A DNA stretch of 50,949 bases, taken from positions 1-50,949 of the IMG/VR virus record IMGVR_UViG_3300046810_000362; one strand, given 5' to 3'. Below, in pieces: positions 33,188 to 41,596 of this stretch. Under the pieces are notes generated by a model. The model had not been told where the DNA came from and searched no databases. It saw only the letters and a list, made by a program, of their open reading frames with translations. The DNA comes from a virus. Position 1 is the first letter of the stretch, and each line of letters starts with the position of its first letter. Both the position numbers and the translations under genes were made by a program.

Positions 33188-33466
33188 ATGGCTACGAACA
33201 CGACCATCAAGAAGCCCGCCGCCGCCGCGGCGGAGGAGTCCGGCGAGGCCGTCACTGAGACCGCTGAGGCCCGCCCCGAGCGCACCGCCCGCCGCACTGC
33301 GGCTGTCGTTGGTCCGCCCCTCGGTGAAGGCCAGGAGCCGGTCACCGTCACCCTGTCCCACCATCTGCGGATCGACGGGACCGACCACGCACCCGGCGCC
33401 GCAATCGACGTGTCCCCGGACTACGCCCGTCGCCTGCGTGCCCAGGGCTTCATCGCACGTACCTGA
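33188..33466 (+). CDS. Small conserved-looking phage structural protein
   Basis: The 92-residue protein has a disordered Ala/Glu-rich N-terminal half (residues 1-45) and a compact C-terminal domain: VTVTLSHHLRIDGTDHAPGAAIDVSPDYARRLRAQGFIA. This short beta-hairpin and helix unit recurs in many siphovirus connector operons without known function. ATG 33188 follows element C directly. Its stop overlaps the next start (TGATGA at 33464-33469). A tail-completion or virion accessory role is possible. Confidence 0.6.
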   Translation: MATNTTIKKPAAAAAEESGEAVTETAEARPERTARRTAAVVGPPLGEGQEPVTVTLSHHLRIDGTDHAPGAAIDVSPDYARRLRAQGFIART

Positions 33467-33891
33467 TGACCGAGCTGACACTCGCCGACGCCGACCCGGT
33501 CTCCGTACTCCTGGCGTGGCTCCAGCAGAGCGACGAGGTCGCCGACGCCCTCGGCGGCCCCGGCCGCGTGTCCGGCATCGCCGAGGCACCGTGGCCGCAT
33601 CTGGTCATCGGTCACGGCCCCGGCGGAGACCTGCGGGACCTGAACTGGGCGACGGCGCCGGAGGTGACGTTCGAGGTGCACGGGGACCCGGGCGGCTGGC
33701 CCGGCAAGGCCGAACTGCGGCGCATCCTCGTGCGCTGCGCCCAGGTCGCCCAGGGCATCGTCGAGGCGCCGCACACACCCGGCCGACCCGTCATCAACGG
33801 CGTGAAGCCGTCCGGTCTCCTGGTCTGGTCGCCGCTCGTCGACGGCCAACCCCGATGGCTGATGAACCTCTCAGTGACCCTGCATCCGTGA
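33466..33891 (+). CDS. Tail terminator-like protein
   Basis: The 141-residue protein has a helix (DPVSVLLAWLQQSDEVADALG), a central strand pair (WPHLVIGHGPGGDLRDLNWATAPEVTFEVHGDP), a helix with paired Arg/Cys (KAELRRILVRCAQVAQGIV) and C-terminal strands ending in LMNLSVTLHP. This alternation, with the gene immediately before the major tail protein, fits the tail terminator that caps the tail tube. The start overlaps the previous stop. Assignment is by size, order and secondary-structure pattern. Confidence 0.65.
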   Translation: MTELTLADADPVSVLLAWLQQSDEVADALGGPGRVSGIAEAPWPHLVIGHGPGGDLRDLNWATAPEVTFEVHGDPGGWPGKAELRRILVRCAQVAQGIVEAPHTPGRPVINGVKPSGLLVWSPLVDGQPRWLMNLSVTLHP

Positions 33892-33895
33892 CGAC

Positions 33896-33931
33896 GCGAC
33901 GTTAACCACTCCGGCTCTCCAAGGTGTTCGC
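33896..33931 (+). promoter_or_regulatory. Two-box element copy F
   Basis: GCGACGTTAAC at 33896-33906, 13-base spacer, CAAGGT at 33920-33925; expected transcript start near 33932, inside the loop of the overlapping hairpin (33916-33956). Confidence 0.65.
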
Positions 33932-33956
33932 GCCCTAGCACCGGACACCTTGGAGA
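33916..33956 (+). promoter_or_regulatory. Hairpin that would hide the ribosome site of the major tail gene
   Basis: A perfect 12-bp inverted repeat (33916-33927 with 33945-33956, loop 17) includes the only ribosome-site candidate (GGAGA 33952-33956) of the gene at 33965. Its left arm overlaps the second box of element F, so only transcripts coming from upstream contain both arms. Confidence 0.5.
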
Positions 33957-33964
33957 ACCCCGTC

Positions 33965-34555
33965 ATGGCAGGCACAAGCGCCAACAACAACGAGATCGTC
34001 ATCCCGTCGATCACCCGTATCTACCTGGCCCCTGTCGGCACCACCGCCCCGGCGGACGCCACTGTGGCCATGCCCGCGGCCCTGCGCAGCGTGGGCCTCA
34101 CCACCGAGGACAGCCTCAAGTTCAACTCCGAACCGAACTTCGAGCAGGTCAAGTCCGCGCAGTCGAGCTACCCGACCCGCACCTTCCAGACCAGCGATGC
34201 CGCGACCATCGAGGTCGACCTGCAGCAGTGGTCCGGCGAGAACTTCAAGGCCGTGTACGGCGGCGGTGAGATCGCCACCATCAGCGTTACCGGCCCGCCG
34301 GCGGCGACCCACTACAAGTTCACCCCGCCGCGCATCGGCTCCCGCACCGAAGTGATGGCCGTCATCGAGGTCATCGACGGCGGCAAGCACTACCGGTACG
34401 TCATTCCCCGCTGCATGCAGATGGAAGGCGTCTCCAAGGACCTCGCCAAGACCAAGGAGTCCGTCCTGCCTCTGCGGCTCGCGGTCCAGGGCGGCGACGA
34501 CCTCGATGCCTGGTACGTCCTCACCGACGACCCGGCGTTCGACCCCGCGGCGTGA
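33965..34555 (+). CDS. Major tail (tube) protein
   Basis: The 196-residue protein is rich in beta strands: ITRIYLAPVGTTAPA, LRSVGLTTEDSLKFNSEPNFEQVKSAQSSYPTRTF, AATIEVDLQQWSGENFKAVYGG, and a C-terminal YRYVIPRCMQMEGVSKDLAKTKESVLPLRLAVQGG. This is the layout of siphovirus tail tube subunits, which stack as hexamers around the tape measure. ATG 33965 uses GGAGA 9 bases upstream. It has its own promoter element, fitting high expression, and precedes the chaperone pair as in nearly all long-tailed phages. Confidence 0.85.
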   Translation: MAGTSANNNEIVIPSITRIYLAPVGTTAPADATVAMPAALRSVGLTTEDSLKFNSEPNFEQVKSAQSSYPTRTFQTSDAATIEVDLQQWSGENFKAVYGGGEIATISVTGPPAATHYKFTPPRIGSRTEVMAVIEVIDGGKHYRYVIPRCMQMEGVSKDLAKTKESVLPLRLAVQGGDDLDAWYVLTDDPAFDPAA

Positions 34556-34563
34556 CCTCTCCC

Positions 34564-34613
34564 GGCAGCGCGCGACACAAGCCCCCGCGGCTTGCCAGTG
34601 TCCGCGCGCTGCC
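34564..34613 (+). promoter_or_regulatory. Hairpin enclosing promoter element G
   Basis: An 11-bp inverted repeat (34564-34574 with 34603-34613) is extended inward by GACAC/GTGTC pairing across a bulge. The left arm contains the first box and the right arm the second box of element G, so read-through RNA would fold strongly while locally started RNA would not. Confidence 0.5.
34572..34607 (+). promoter_or_regulatory. Two-box element copy G
   Basis: GCGACACAAGC at 34572-34582, 13-base spacer, CAGTGT at 34596-34601 followed by CCGCGC. It precedes the tail chaperone gene at 34657. Confidence 0.6.
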
Positions 34614-34656
34614 GCAGGTGGCAACCCAGCTACGTACTCAAGAAGAGGTCACGCAC

Positions 34657-35181
34657 ATGTCGTTCGTCATCGACCTGGACGCCGAGCGCCGCGAGGTTCA
34701 GTACCCCGACGGCATCCCGGTCAAGTTCGGCGGAGAACAGTTCATTTTCCCGGCAGAACTGCCAGCGGAAGCCCTCGACCCGATCCTGTCCGACGAGCTG
34801 GACCTGGTCGGCCTCCTGGGCGACGTCCTCGAGTCTTCCGACGGAGACGCCGGCATCAAGGAGATCGTTAACGCCCTCTTCCGGCGCCCGTCCCTGCCGC
34901 GGAAGTTCCTCGAGGCGATCCGCGAGACCTACGCGATCCTCCTCCCCGACCAGTACGAGGACTTCCTTCGACAGCGCCCGTACATCGGCGACTACGTCCG
35001 CCTGACGACCGCCCTGACGAAGGTCTACGGGGTGGAACTGGGAAAGCTCTTTCGGTCTGCCGACTCCTCCGAGAACGCTTCGGAGACGTCGAGTCAGACC
35101 TCTCCCGCTACCACCGAGTCGACGCCCGACGCGTCTGGCTCCGCCCCGGACAGCCCGGATTCATCGGCCTCCGACGGCTGA
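34657..35181 (+). CDS. Tail assembly chaperone (G-type, zero-frame product)
   Basis: The 174-residue zero-frame product has an N-terminal beta part (SFVIDLDAERREVQYPDGIPVKFGGEQFIFPAELPAE) and helices (LDPILSDELDLVGLLGDVLESS, PRKFLEAIRETYAILLPDQYEDFLRQRPY). After the slippery site at 35040 its tail becomes a Ser/Thr/Asp low-complexity stretch. This is what is expected of the short G-type protein, which helps load tail tube subunits onto the tape measure. ATG 34657 has AGAAGAGG about 8 bases upstream. Gene order (tail tube, G/GT, tape measure) supports the assignment. Confidence 0.85.
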   Translation: MSFVIDLDAERREVQYPDGIPVKFGGEQFIFPAELPAEALDPILSDELDLVGLLGDVLESSDGDAGIKEIVNALFRRPSLPRKFLEAIRETYAILLPDQYEDFLRQRPYIGDYVRLTTALTKVYGVELGKLFRSADSSENASETSSQTSPATTESTPDASGSAPDSPDSSASDG

Positions 35182-35486
35182 TCTCCCTCGTCGACGGTCT
35201 GCCCGACGACTCCCAGGTCCGTTCTGTCCCTCTCGGGGGCTGGAACCGGGTCCTCGAGCTCTTGGCGCTGATCGTCGAGGAGATCGGGCTCCTTGCCGCA
35301 GACAAGCGGCGCGAGGAGCCCACCAGCATCGTTCGCCCGCCGCGCTCCGGCACTGCGACGCGCAGCAGCTCCGGCACCACGCCCCAGCCGCCGCAGCCCG
35401 CCCCGGAACCGCCGGCGCCCCGCATGACCGGCCACAGACAGATGCTCATGGCGGCCATGCAGAGAGGAATGGTCCGTAGTGGGTGA
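34657..35486 (+). CDS. Tail assembly chaperone GT fusion made by -1 frameshift
   Basis: The ribosome can slip back one base at GGGAAAG (35040-35046), read G GGA AAG in the zero frame, so base 35046 is read twice. The -1 frame then stays open to 35486 and encodes a clearly protein-like sequence: FGDVESDLSRYHRVDARRVWLRPGQ, GFIGLRRLISLVDGLPDDSQVRS, WNRVLELLALIVEEIGLLAADKRREE. This gives a fusion of 276 residues. The -1 frame has no good start codon before its conserved part, and its stop overlaps the tape measure start. The arrangement and heptamer equal those of lambda G/GT. Confidence 0.88.
35040..35046 (+). promoter_or_regulatory. Programmed -1 ribosomal frameshift site
   Basis: GGGAAAG fits X-XXY-YYZ in the zero frame (G GGA AAG), the same heptamer lambda uses for G/GT. 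The protein-like sequence changes frame at this point. Confidence 0.85.
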
Positions 35487-38400
35487 GGGCCTGCAGGCCG
35501 GTCGCCTCGACGTGCCGGTTGTCGCCGACCTTTCGGGGTTCGCGGCCAAGCTGCGCGCAGAAGTCGAGTCGGCCGCCGAAGGCCTGGCCGCGAAGATCAA
35601 GGTTGAGATCGACGCCAAGGGCCTACGACGACGACTCAAGGACGTGGTCAAGGAGGCGTCCAAGGGCGTCACCGCGAAGATCCGCGTGGAGGTCGACGAA
35701 GACCGGTTCCGTGCCTCCTTGGACGGCATCCGCCGCCGCATCGACGACTCTGACCTGAACGTTCCCGTCAGGCCGGACGGTGACGGCGACGGCTCGAACC
35801 GCGGCGGTCTACTTGCCGGGCTGCGGAACCTGATCACTGGCGCCCAGGGCGAAGCCGACCGGAACCCCGTCAACGTTCCGGTCAACATGCGGATGCCGGG
35901 GCGCGGTCGCGGCTCCCTGCGCATGCTCGGCATCGGTTCCCTCATCTCCCTGCTCGAGCCCGCCGTCGCCCTGATCGGCCAGTACGGCGCCGGCCTGACA
36001 GCCCTCGTGTCTGCGGCCGCGCCCGCGGTCGGTGTCCTGGGTGCTATCCCCGGGCTGATCGCCGCGGCGGGCACGGCCGCCATCGGCACGAAGGTGGCGT
36101 TCTCCGGCTTCGGCGACGCGCTCAAGGAGACGCTGAAGATTCAGCAGCAGCAGGCCGCCGGGACCAAGGTCACGAAGGCTCAGCAGCAGAAGCTCGACCA
36201 GGCCCTCGGCAAGCTGTCGAAGTCGGCGCGGGAGACCGTCACCACGGTCGCGAGCCTGTCGGGTGCCTGGCGGGACATGAAGAAGTCCGTCCAAGAGCGC
36301 TTCTTCTCCAAGATCGCCGACGAGGTCAAGCCCCTGTCGGAATCGGTCCTCCCGCTCTTCAAGAAGACCCTCGGCGACAGCGCCTCCCAGATGGGCAACC
36401 TCGCCAAGCGGGGCGCCCAGTTCATGCAGACCGGCGTCTTCCGCAGGGACTTCAAGACGATCGCGGGCACCAACTCGCGCGTCGTCGGCAACCTGACCGA
36501 TGGCCTGGCCAACATGGGCCACGCCACCATGGACTTCCTGGTGGCTTCCGGACCGTTCGTCGAGCGGGTCGGTAAGGCCGGCGAGAAGTTCACCCAGTGG
36601 GCCAGGGCCTCCGTGCAGGCGGGCCGGGAAACCGGCAGCCTCGCCAAGTTCTTGGACCACGCTGGCGACAAGGCCGCGCAGCTCGGCAGGACCACCGGCA
36701 ACCTCATAAAGGGACTCGGCGGGGTCGGCAAGGCCGCGATGGACAGCGGCAATGCCCTACTCGACGGCCTAGAGGGCAGCATGCTGCGCTTCACGCGCTG
36801 GGCCAACTCCGGCGTGGGCCAGAAGTCCATGCAAAAGTTCTTCAGCGACGCGGCCCCTGCGTTCCACGAGGTCAACCTCCTTTTCGGGGACCTCATGCGC
36901 GGGCTCGGCCGGTCCATGCGGGACGGCGGGATCACCGACCTCGTACGGCAGATCCGCACGGAACTGATGCCCGCTCTCGGCTCGTTCTTCAACGCCATCG
37001 GCCACAGCGTCGGGCCAGCGGTCATCTCCGTGATCTCGAACCTCGCCACGGCGATCGGGAACGTCTCGGCGGCGGGAAGCGGGCTCGCCGTACTGCTCGT
37101 GACCTTCAACGGGCTGCTGCAGATTTTCAACGGGGTCATGCGCGTGATCCCCGGGGCGAACACGGCGCTTGCTGTGTTCCTAGGCACGATGCTCGCCCTC
37201 AAGGTCGTCAGCGGCGTCGCCACGATGCTGCGCGGCTTCGGCACCTCCGTCACCGCCGCGGGCACCTCCGTGCGCACGCTCGGCACCACCATGCGGGGCA
37301 CGATGGGCGCTGGCGTCCTCGGCCCGCAGATCACCATGTGGCAGCGGATGGGGCTCGCCTACCAGGGCGCCGCCTCGCAGGGTGGCCGCCTCACCGGGAC
37401 ACTGCGCGGGATCGGCGCAGCCAACCGTGTCGCCTCCCGGGCCCTCGGCGGCATCACGTCCGCTCTCGGCGGCCCGCTCGGCATCGCCATCGCTGGCGTC
37501 ACGATCGGTCTCGGCTTGCTCGCCTCCAAGCAGGAGGCCGCAGCACGCGCCGCGGCCGCGCACGAGGAACGCGTCAACTCCCTCGCGCAGGCCCTGGCGG
37601 ACTCGAACGGCCAGATCGACGCCAACGTGCGCGCCCAGGCCGCGCAGTACCTCCAGGACATCAAGCTCGCCGATGGCAAGGGCAAGCTCGTCGACGTCAT
37701 GCGGGACGCCGGCGTGAACCTCAAGACGGTCACGGACGCCTACCTGCAGCAGGGCGGGTCAATCGACGGGCTGCAGAAGAAGCTGACCGGGCTTGCCGAT
37801 GCCACCAAGCACTACGTGAACTACGCCGGCGACAAGGCGTCCAAGCTCGAGTACACGGAGCAGGGCGAGAAGTACAAGGCCGCGGCCGACGCCCTTGGCA
37901 ACATGAGTGGCGAGCTGGACAAGTCGCGGAAGAAGCAGAAGGAACTAGACCAGGCGATCAACGGCTCGGCCACTACCGGCACGACGTCGTACGACCGTCT
38001 GCAGTCCGCCGTCCAGGGCTTCACCGACAAGACCAAGAGCGCGGACGAGCGGGTCGACTCCCTCAAGCGCGCTCTCAACGAGCTGCAGGGCAACACTCAG
38101 TCGTTCCACGACGCCGAGGCCCAGCTCAACGCCGTGATGCTCCAGATCGACGACACGATGAAGGAGAACATCGACAAGGCTGACGGCTGGGGCAAGAAGC
38201 TCGTCGACAACGACGGGTTGGTCAACACCGCGTCCAAGAACGGACAGTCGCTGAACTCGCAGCTCACGGACCTGCGCGACGGCATGCTCGGCGTGGCCAC
38301 CCGGGCGCAGGAAGCCGCGGAGCAGGGGCTCATGCCCATGTCCGAGGCAATGAGTAAGAGCCAGACGGCGATGGAGCAGGCCCGCGCGAAGGCCATTCAG

Positions 38401-39528
38401 CTCGCCACGGACATGGGCATCCCCAAGGAGCAGGCCAAGGCGCTTGCCGATCAGATGGGGTTCATCCCGGACACCGTGACCACCCTGATCACGACCCAGG
38501 GCATCCCGGAGGCGACCGCGGAGTTCCTGAGCCTGCGCAGCACCCTGGAGAGGATCCCTCCGGGTAAGGGCGTCCAGATCAAGGCGCCCACGCTCGAGGC
38601 CCGCACCCAGATTGAGGCCCTCGGCTTCAAGGTGCAGCGCATCCCCGGCTCCAAGAACATCGTGGTCACGGCTCCGACCAAGGGCGCGCGCATCAACATC
38701 GGCGCGCTCGCCGCGGACATCGCCAACGCCCCGGACAAGAAGAAGGTCACCGTCCAGGCGATCATCAAGCAGGCCGCCGGCGACCTGAAGAGCGTCCAAC
38801 AGAAGGTCTCGGGCCTACCCAAGGGCAAGTCCATCGACGTCAAGGCGCCCACGAAGACCGCCCAGGCCGCGCTCAAGGACCTCGGATACAAGATCAAGAC
38901 CGTCGACGGCTCGCATGGTAAGACCGTCCGGATCACCGCCCCGAACAAGACGCCCATCCAGCAGGTGCAGGCGATCCAGGGGAAGATCAACGGCCTCACC
39001 GGCAAGACCGTCCACGTCACCGTCAAGTACTCGACGCTGGGCAAGCCGTACGTCTCCCCGAAGGCAGACGGCGGGATCGTCCAGTTCGCCAACGGTGGCA
39101 TCAACCGCATGGCCGGCCGGGTGAAGGCGTTCGCGAACGGCGCGGAGCAGCACATCGCGCAGATCGCGAAAGCGGGCGAGATGCGCCTGTGGGCGGAGCC
39201 GGAGACCTATCCCGGCGAGGCGTACATCCCGCTGGCCCCGTCCAAGCGGAGGCGGTCCGAAGAGATCCTCTCCACGGTCGCGAAGTACTTCGGGGGCGCG
39301 GTCGTCTACCCGCAGCGCGGGCTGTCCACGTTCGCCAACGGCGGCATCAGGTCGTCGGCACGTCCCTCCACCGTCCGGCAGCGAGCGGCGGCCGCGCAGG
39401 CGGCGGGAGCGCTCGTCGGCGGTGACCTCAACCTGAACATCGGTGCGGTCGCATCGACTGGAACCGCCCTGGAGGACGCCATGTTCGAGCTGCGCCGCAT
39501 CCGACTCGGAGGGGGAGCCAATGCGTGA
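35479..39528 (+). CDS. Tape measure protein
   Basis: The 1,349-residue protein sets tail length and is the longest tail gene after the fibre. It begins with coiled-coil helices (FAAKLRAEVESAAEGLAAKI, LRRRLKDVVKEASKG), has long hydrophobic stretches near residues 155-215 (SLISLLEPAVALIGQYGAGL) and 510-600, and then further helices. Residues about 1030-1190 contain a repeated unit with (I/D)KAPT...A...LG(F/Y)K(V/I) and (V/I)TAPxK. The C-terminus ends with GDLNLNIGAVAS and a short basic tail. GTG 35479 overlaps the GT stop. By the common rule of about 0.15 nm per residue the tail would be near 200 nm. Confidence 0.92.
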   Translation: MGEGLQAGRLDVPVVADLSGFAAKLRAEVESAAEGLAAKIKVEIDAKGLRRRLKDVVKEASKGVTAKIRVEVDEDRFRASLDGIRRRIDDSDLNVPVRPDGDGDGSNRGGLLAGLRNLITGAQGEADRNPVNVPVNMRMPGRGRGSLRMLGIGSLISLLEPAVALIGQYGAGLTALVSAAAPAVGVLGAIPGLIAAAGTAAIGTKVAFSGFGDALKETLKIQQQQAAGTKVTKAQQQKLDQALGKLSKSARETVTTVASLSGAWRDMKKSVQERFFSKIADEVKPLSESVLPLFKKTLGDSASQMGNLAKRGAQFMQTGVFRRDFKTIAGTNSRVVGNLTDGLANMGHATMDFLVASGPFVERVGKAGEKFTQWARASVQAGRETGSLAKFLDHAGDKAAQLGRTTGNLIKGLGGVGKAAMDSGNALLDGLEGSMLRFTRWANSGVGQKSMQKFFSDAAPAFHEVNLLFGDLMRGLGRSMRDGGITDLVRQIRTELMPALGSFFNAIGHSVGPAVISVISNLATAIGNVSAAGSGLAVLLVTFNGLLQIFNGVMRVIPGANTALAVFLGTMLALKVVSGVATMLRGFGTSVTAAGTSVRTLGTTMRGTMGAGVLGPQITMWQRMGLAYQGAASQGGRLTGTLRGIGAANRVASRALGGITSALGGPLGIAIAGVTIGLGLLASKQEAAARAAAAHEERVNSLAQALADSNGQIDANVRAQAAQYLQDIKLADGKGKLVDVMRDAGVNLKTVTDAYLQQGGSIDGLQKKLTGLADATKHYVNYAGDKASKLEYTEQGEKYKAAADALGNMSGELDKSRKKQKELDQAINGSATTGTTSYDRLQSAVQGFTDKTKSADERVDSLKRALNELQGNTQSFHDAEAQLNAVMLQIDDTMKENIDKADGWGKKLVDNDGLVNTASKNGQSLNSQLTDLRDGMLGVATRAQEAAEQGLMPMSEAMSKSQTAMEQARAKAIQLATDMGIPKEQAKALADQMGFIPDTVTTLITTQGIPEATAEFLSLRSTLERIPPGKGVQIKAPTLEARTQIEALGFKVQRIPGSKNIVVTAPTKGARINIGALAADIANAPDKKKVTVQAIIKQAAGDLKSVQQKVSGLPKGKSIDVKAPTKTAQAALKDLGYKIKTVDGSHGKTVRITAPNKTPIQQVQAIQGKINGLTGKTVHVTVKYSTLGKPYVSPKADGGIVQFANGGINRMAGRVKAFANGAEQHIAQIAKAGEMRLWAEPETYPGEAYIPLAPSKRRRSEEILSTVAKYFGGAVVYPQRGLSTFANGGIRSSARPSTVRQRAAAAQAAGALVGGDLNLNIGAVASTGTALEDAMFELRRIRLGGGANA

Positions 39529-40564
39529 CGGCGAATGGGTCCTCGGCTACTCCCCTTACGACAACTACCCGGGCGCGTCGCTGACGTTCGGCCGCGAGAG
39601 CTCCGGCATCTACTGCCTGAGCGAGCCGGACGTCACGTTCGCTGACATGGACCTTGCCGACGCCGCGCTGCCGGGCGAGGACGGTATCCGCATGGGCCGC
39701 GACTACCAGCGGAACGCCACGGTCACGTTCGAGCTGGGCGTCGACGGCGTAGGGGGACCGATTGACCGGCACTGGCCCATGCGCCCGTGGACGCGAGGGA
39801 CCCGGGTCGGTGACTGGACCGACATCGAGGCGGTGCTCGCCGCCTACAACAAGAAGGACCAGGGGCCGTGCCAGTGGGGACTCGACGGCCTGAACATGCT
39901 GCGGCAGGTGTGGCGGGCCGACTCCACCCGAGGGAAGGCCGGCCGCGTCGCCTGGCTCGTACACAGCTCTGGAGGGCGCACCCGCCAGATGTACGGGCGC
40001 CCGAGGAAGTTCGCTGTCTCCCACTCCCGGCTGAGCCGCCAGGGGTACACGCCCGTCGTCTGCGAGTTCGTCGCCGTCGACGATCGCTTCTACGAGCAGA
40101 CAGAGAAAGAGGTCGAGCTCTACGACCACCTGTTCCTTGGACTGCCGCCGCGGCCCGGCCGAGTGTCGGGCGGCGGCTGGCTGTTCCAGTCGAAGAAGAC
40201 CGCTTCCTTCCAGCAGCGCGGCACGCTCAACACGTACCCGTACATCGAGATCCACGGGCCGTGTAAGAACCCGAAGGTCACGCTGACCCCGGAGCTGTGG
40301 GCGGTGCAGCTCAACATGACGATCGGCGTCGACGAGCACGTCACCATCGACGCCCGCCCGTGGGCACGGACGGTCACTCACTACAAGGGCTCGACGTCGA
40401 AGTCGGTGGCGGACAAGCTGACGCGGTCGAGTCCGAGGCTGTCGCAGATGTTCATCCCGCCCGGGTACTGGACGGCTTCGCTGGCCTACACGAAGTCGAC
40501 GGTCCGCGCGCTCGAGGGGCCGCGGATCCGGATCGCCTATCGCGACGCGTACTCCTGGTGGTGA
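39521..40564 (+). CDS. Distal tail-like (Dit-type) minor tail protein
   Basis: The 347-residue protein follows the tape measure and overlaps it by 8 bases, the normal place of the distal tail protein that joins tube and baseplate. Visible features are EPDVTFADMDLADAALPGEDGIRMGRDYQ, PMRPWTRGTRVGDWTDIEAVLAAYN and a beta-rich C-terminal half (NTYPYIEIHGPCKNPKVTLTPELW) that suits a Dit galectin-like domain. ATG 39521 has GGAGGGGG 4-6 bases upstream; upstream in-frame starts lie inside the tape measure gene. Confidence 0.75.
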   Translation: MRDGEWVLGYSPYDNYPGASLTFGRESSGIYCLSEPDVTFADMDLADAALPGEDGIRMGRDYQRNATVTFELGVDGVGGPIDRHWPMRPWTRGTRVGDWTDIEAVLAAYNKKDQGPCQWGLDGLNMLRQVWRADSTRGKAGRVAWLVHSSGGRTRQMYGRPRKFAVSHSRLSRQGYTPVVCEFVAVDDRFYEQTEKEVELYDHLFLGLPPRPGRVSGGGWLFQSKKTASFQQRGTLNTYPYIEIHGPCKNPKVTLTPELWAVQLNMTIGVDEHVTIDARPWARTVTHYKGSTSKSVADKLTRSSPRLSQMFIPPGYWTASLAYTKSTVRALEGPRIRIAYRDAYSWW

Positions 40565-40568
40565 GCAC

Positions 40569-40604
40569 GCGACAGTAGGCTCCGCGGCCGCCCACTCTCT
40601 CCTC
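40569..40604 (+). promoter_or_regulatory. Two-box element copy I
   Basis: GCGACAGTAGG at 40569-40579, 13-base spacer, CACTCT at 40593-40598. It precedes the minor tail operon (40628). Confidence 0.55.
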
Positions 40605-40627
40605 CCCTTATGGAGAAGGAGAACGGC

Positions 40628-41596
40628 ATGACGTGGGACGGCATCCCCTGGTTCGTCGAGGGCACCGCAGCGTCCGAGGAGACGCTGCGCCTGATCGTCG
40701 AGGCGGCCGTGTCTGGCGGAGAGGGCGTCATCGGCCCCGCCGACCTCCTGGTGACGGCGCTGGACGCCCCGGCCGGCGCGGTCCAGGTGGCACCGGGGGC
40801 CATAGTGGCGAAGCGCCGCGCGGCCGCGGGCGGCGGGAACCAGTCCTACGCGGCACGGATGCCCACGCTGGAGCAGGTGGACATCGAGCCGACTGCCGCC
40901 GACGGAGGCAGGTCGGATCTGATCATCGCCAGGGTGGAGGACCCCTACGGCGGGGAGACCTGGCCGGCGCCCGAAGACCCGACGGTCGGCCCGTACGTCT
41001 TCACCCGAGTCATCCCCGACGTGCCGCAAGGCACCACGAGCATCCTCGACATCGACCCCGACTCCACCGCAATCACCCTGGCCCGGGTCGACGTGCCAGC
41101 GGGGACGACCAACATCACCGCTGGCATGGTCACCAACCTGCGGCAGATCGCGCGGCCGCGGTCGCAGACCTCGCGTCGGTACCTGCCCGGCGCCTGGTCG
41201 ACCCCGGACGACGTCGGCCCCATCACCGACGAGTGGGAGATGTTCCCGCTCGGTGCGACGTGGACGGAGAAGGTCCCGGAGTGGGCGACGCACGTGGCCG
41301 TGCACGTGTCCATCACGGGCCTGCTCCACCCCGACGCAACGGAGGCCCGCGGCCAGGTACGGGTGTCCTTCGGCGAGCAGCACGGGGTGGGCATGCCGTA
41401 CGGGGCCACCCAGGCGGGCCGGCTCGCCGTCCAGGCCGGGCACAAGTTCCTCCTCGACCCGGCCGACCGCGGGCAGATGCGGGACATCGACATCGAGGGC
41501 ATCGGCACCGCGGGCTTCACCGGTGTGCTGCGCGCCGACGCGTACACGGTGCTGTCGCTCGAGGTGACCTACTCGCAAGAGCCGGTGAGTGCCTGA
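40628..41596 (+). CDS. Minor tail protein
   Basis: The 322-residue protein begins WDGIPWFVEGTAASEETLRLIVEAAVSGGEGVIGPADLLVTALDAPAGAVQVAPGA in sequence, a pattern of tail proteins that form a base or receptor platform. A beta-rich middle (YVFTRVIPDVPQGTTSILDIDPDSTAITLARVDV) and a C-terminal domain (VRVSFGEQHGVG, GFTGVLRADAYTVLSLEVTYS) follow. ATG 40628 is chosen because AAGGAG lies 6 bases upstream; ATG 40610 would add six residues and lacks an SD. Its stop overlaps the next start (TGATG). Family-level function beyond minor tail protein is not clear. Confidence 0.7.
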   Translation: MTWDGIPWFVEGTAASEETLRLIVEAAVSGGEGVIGPADLLVTALDAPAGAVQVAPGAIVAKRRAAAGGGNQSYAARMPTLEQVDIEPTAADGGRSDLIIARVEDPYGGETWPAPEDPTVGPYVFTRVIPDVPQGTTSILDIDPDSTAITLARVDVPAGTTNITAGMVTNLRQIARPRSQTSRRYLPGAWSTPDDVGPITDEWEMFPLGATWTEKVPEWATHVAVHVSITGLLHPDATEARGQVRVSFGEQHGVGMPYGATQAGRLAVQAGHKFLLDPADRGQMRDIDIEGIGTAGFTGVLRADAYTVLSLEVTYSQEPVSA

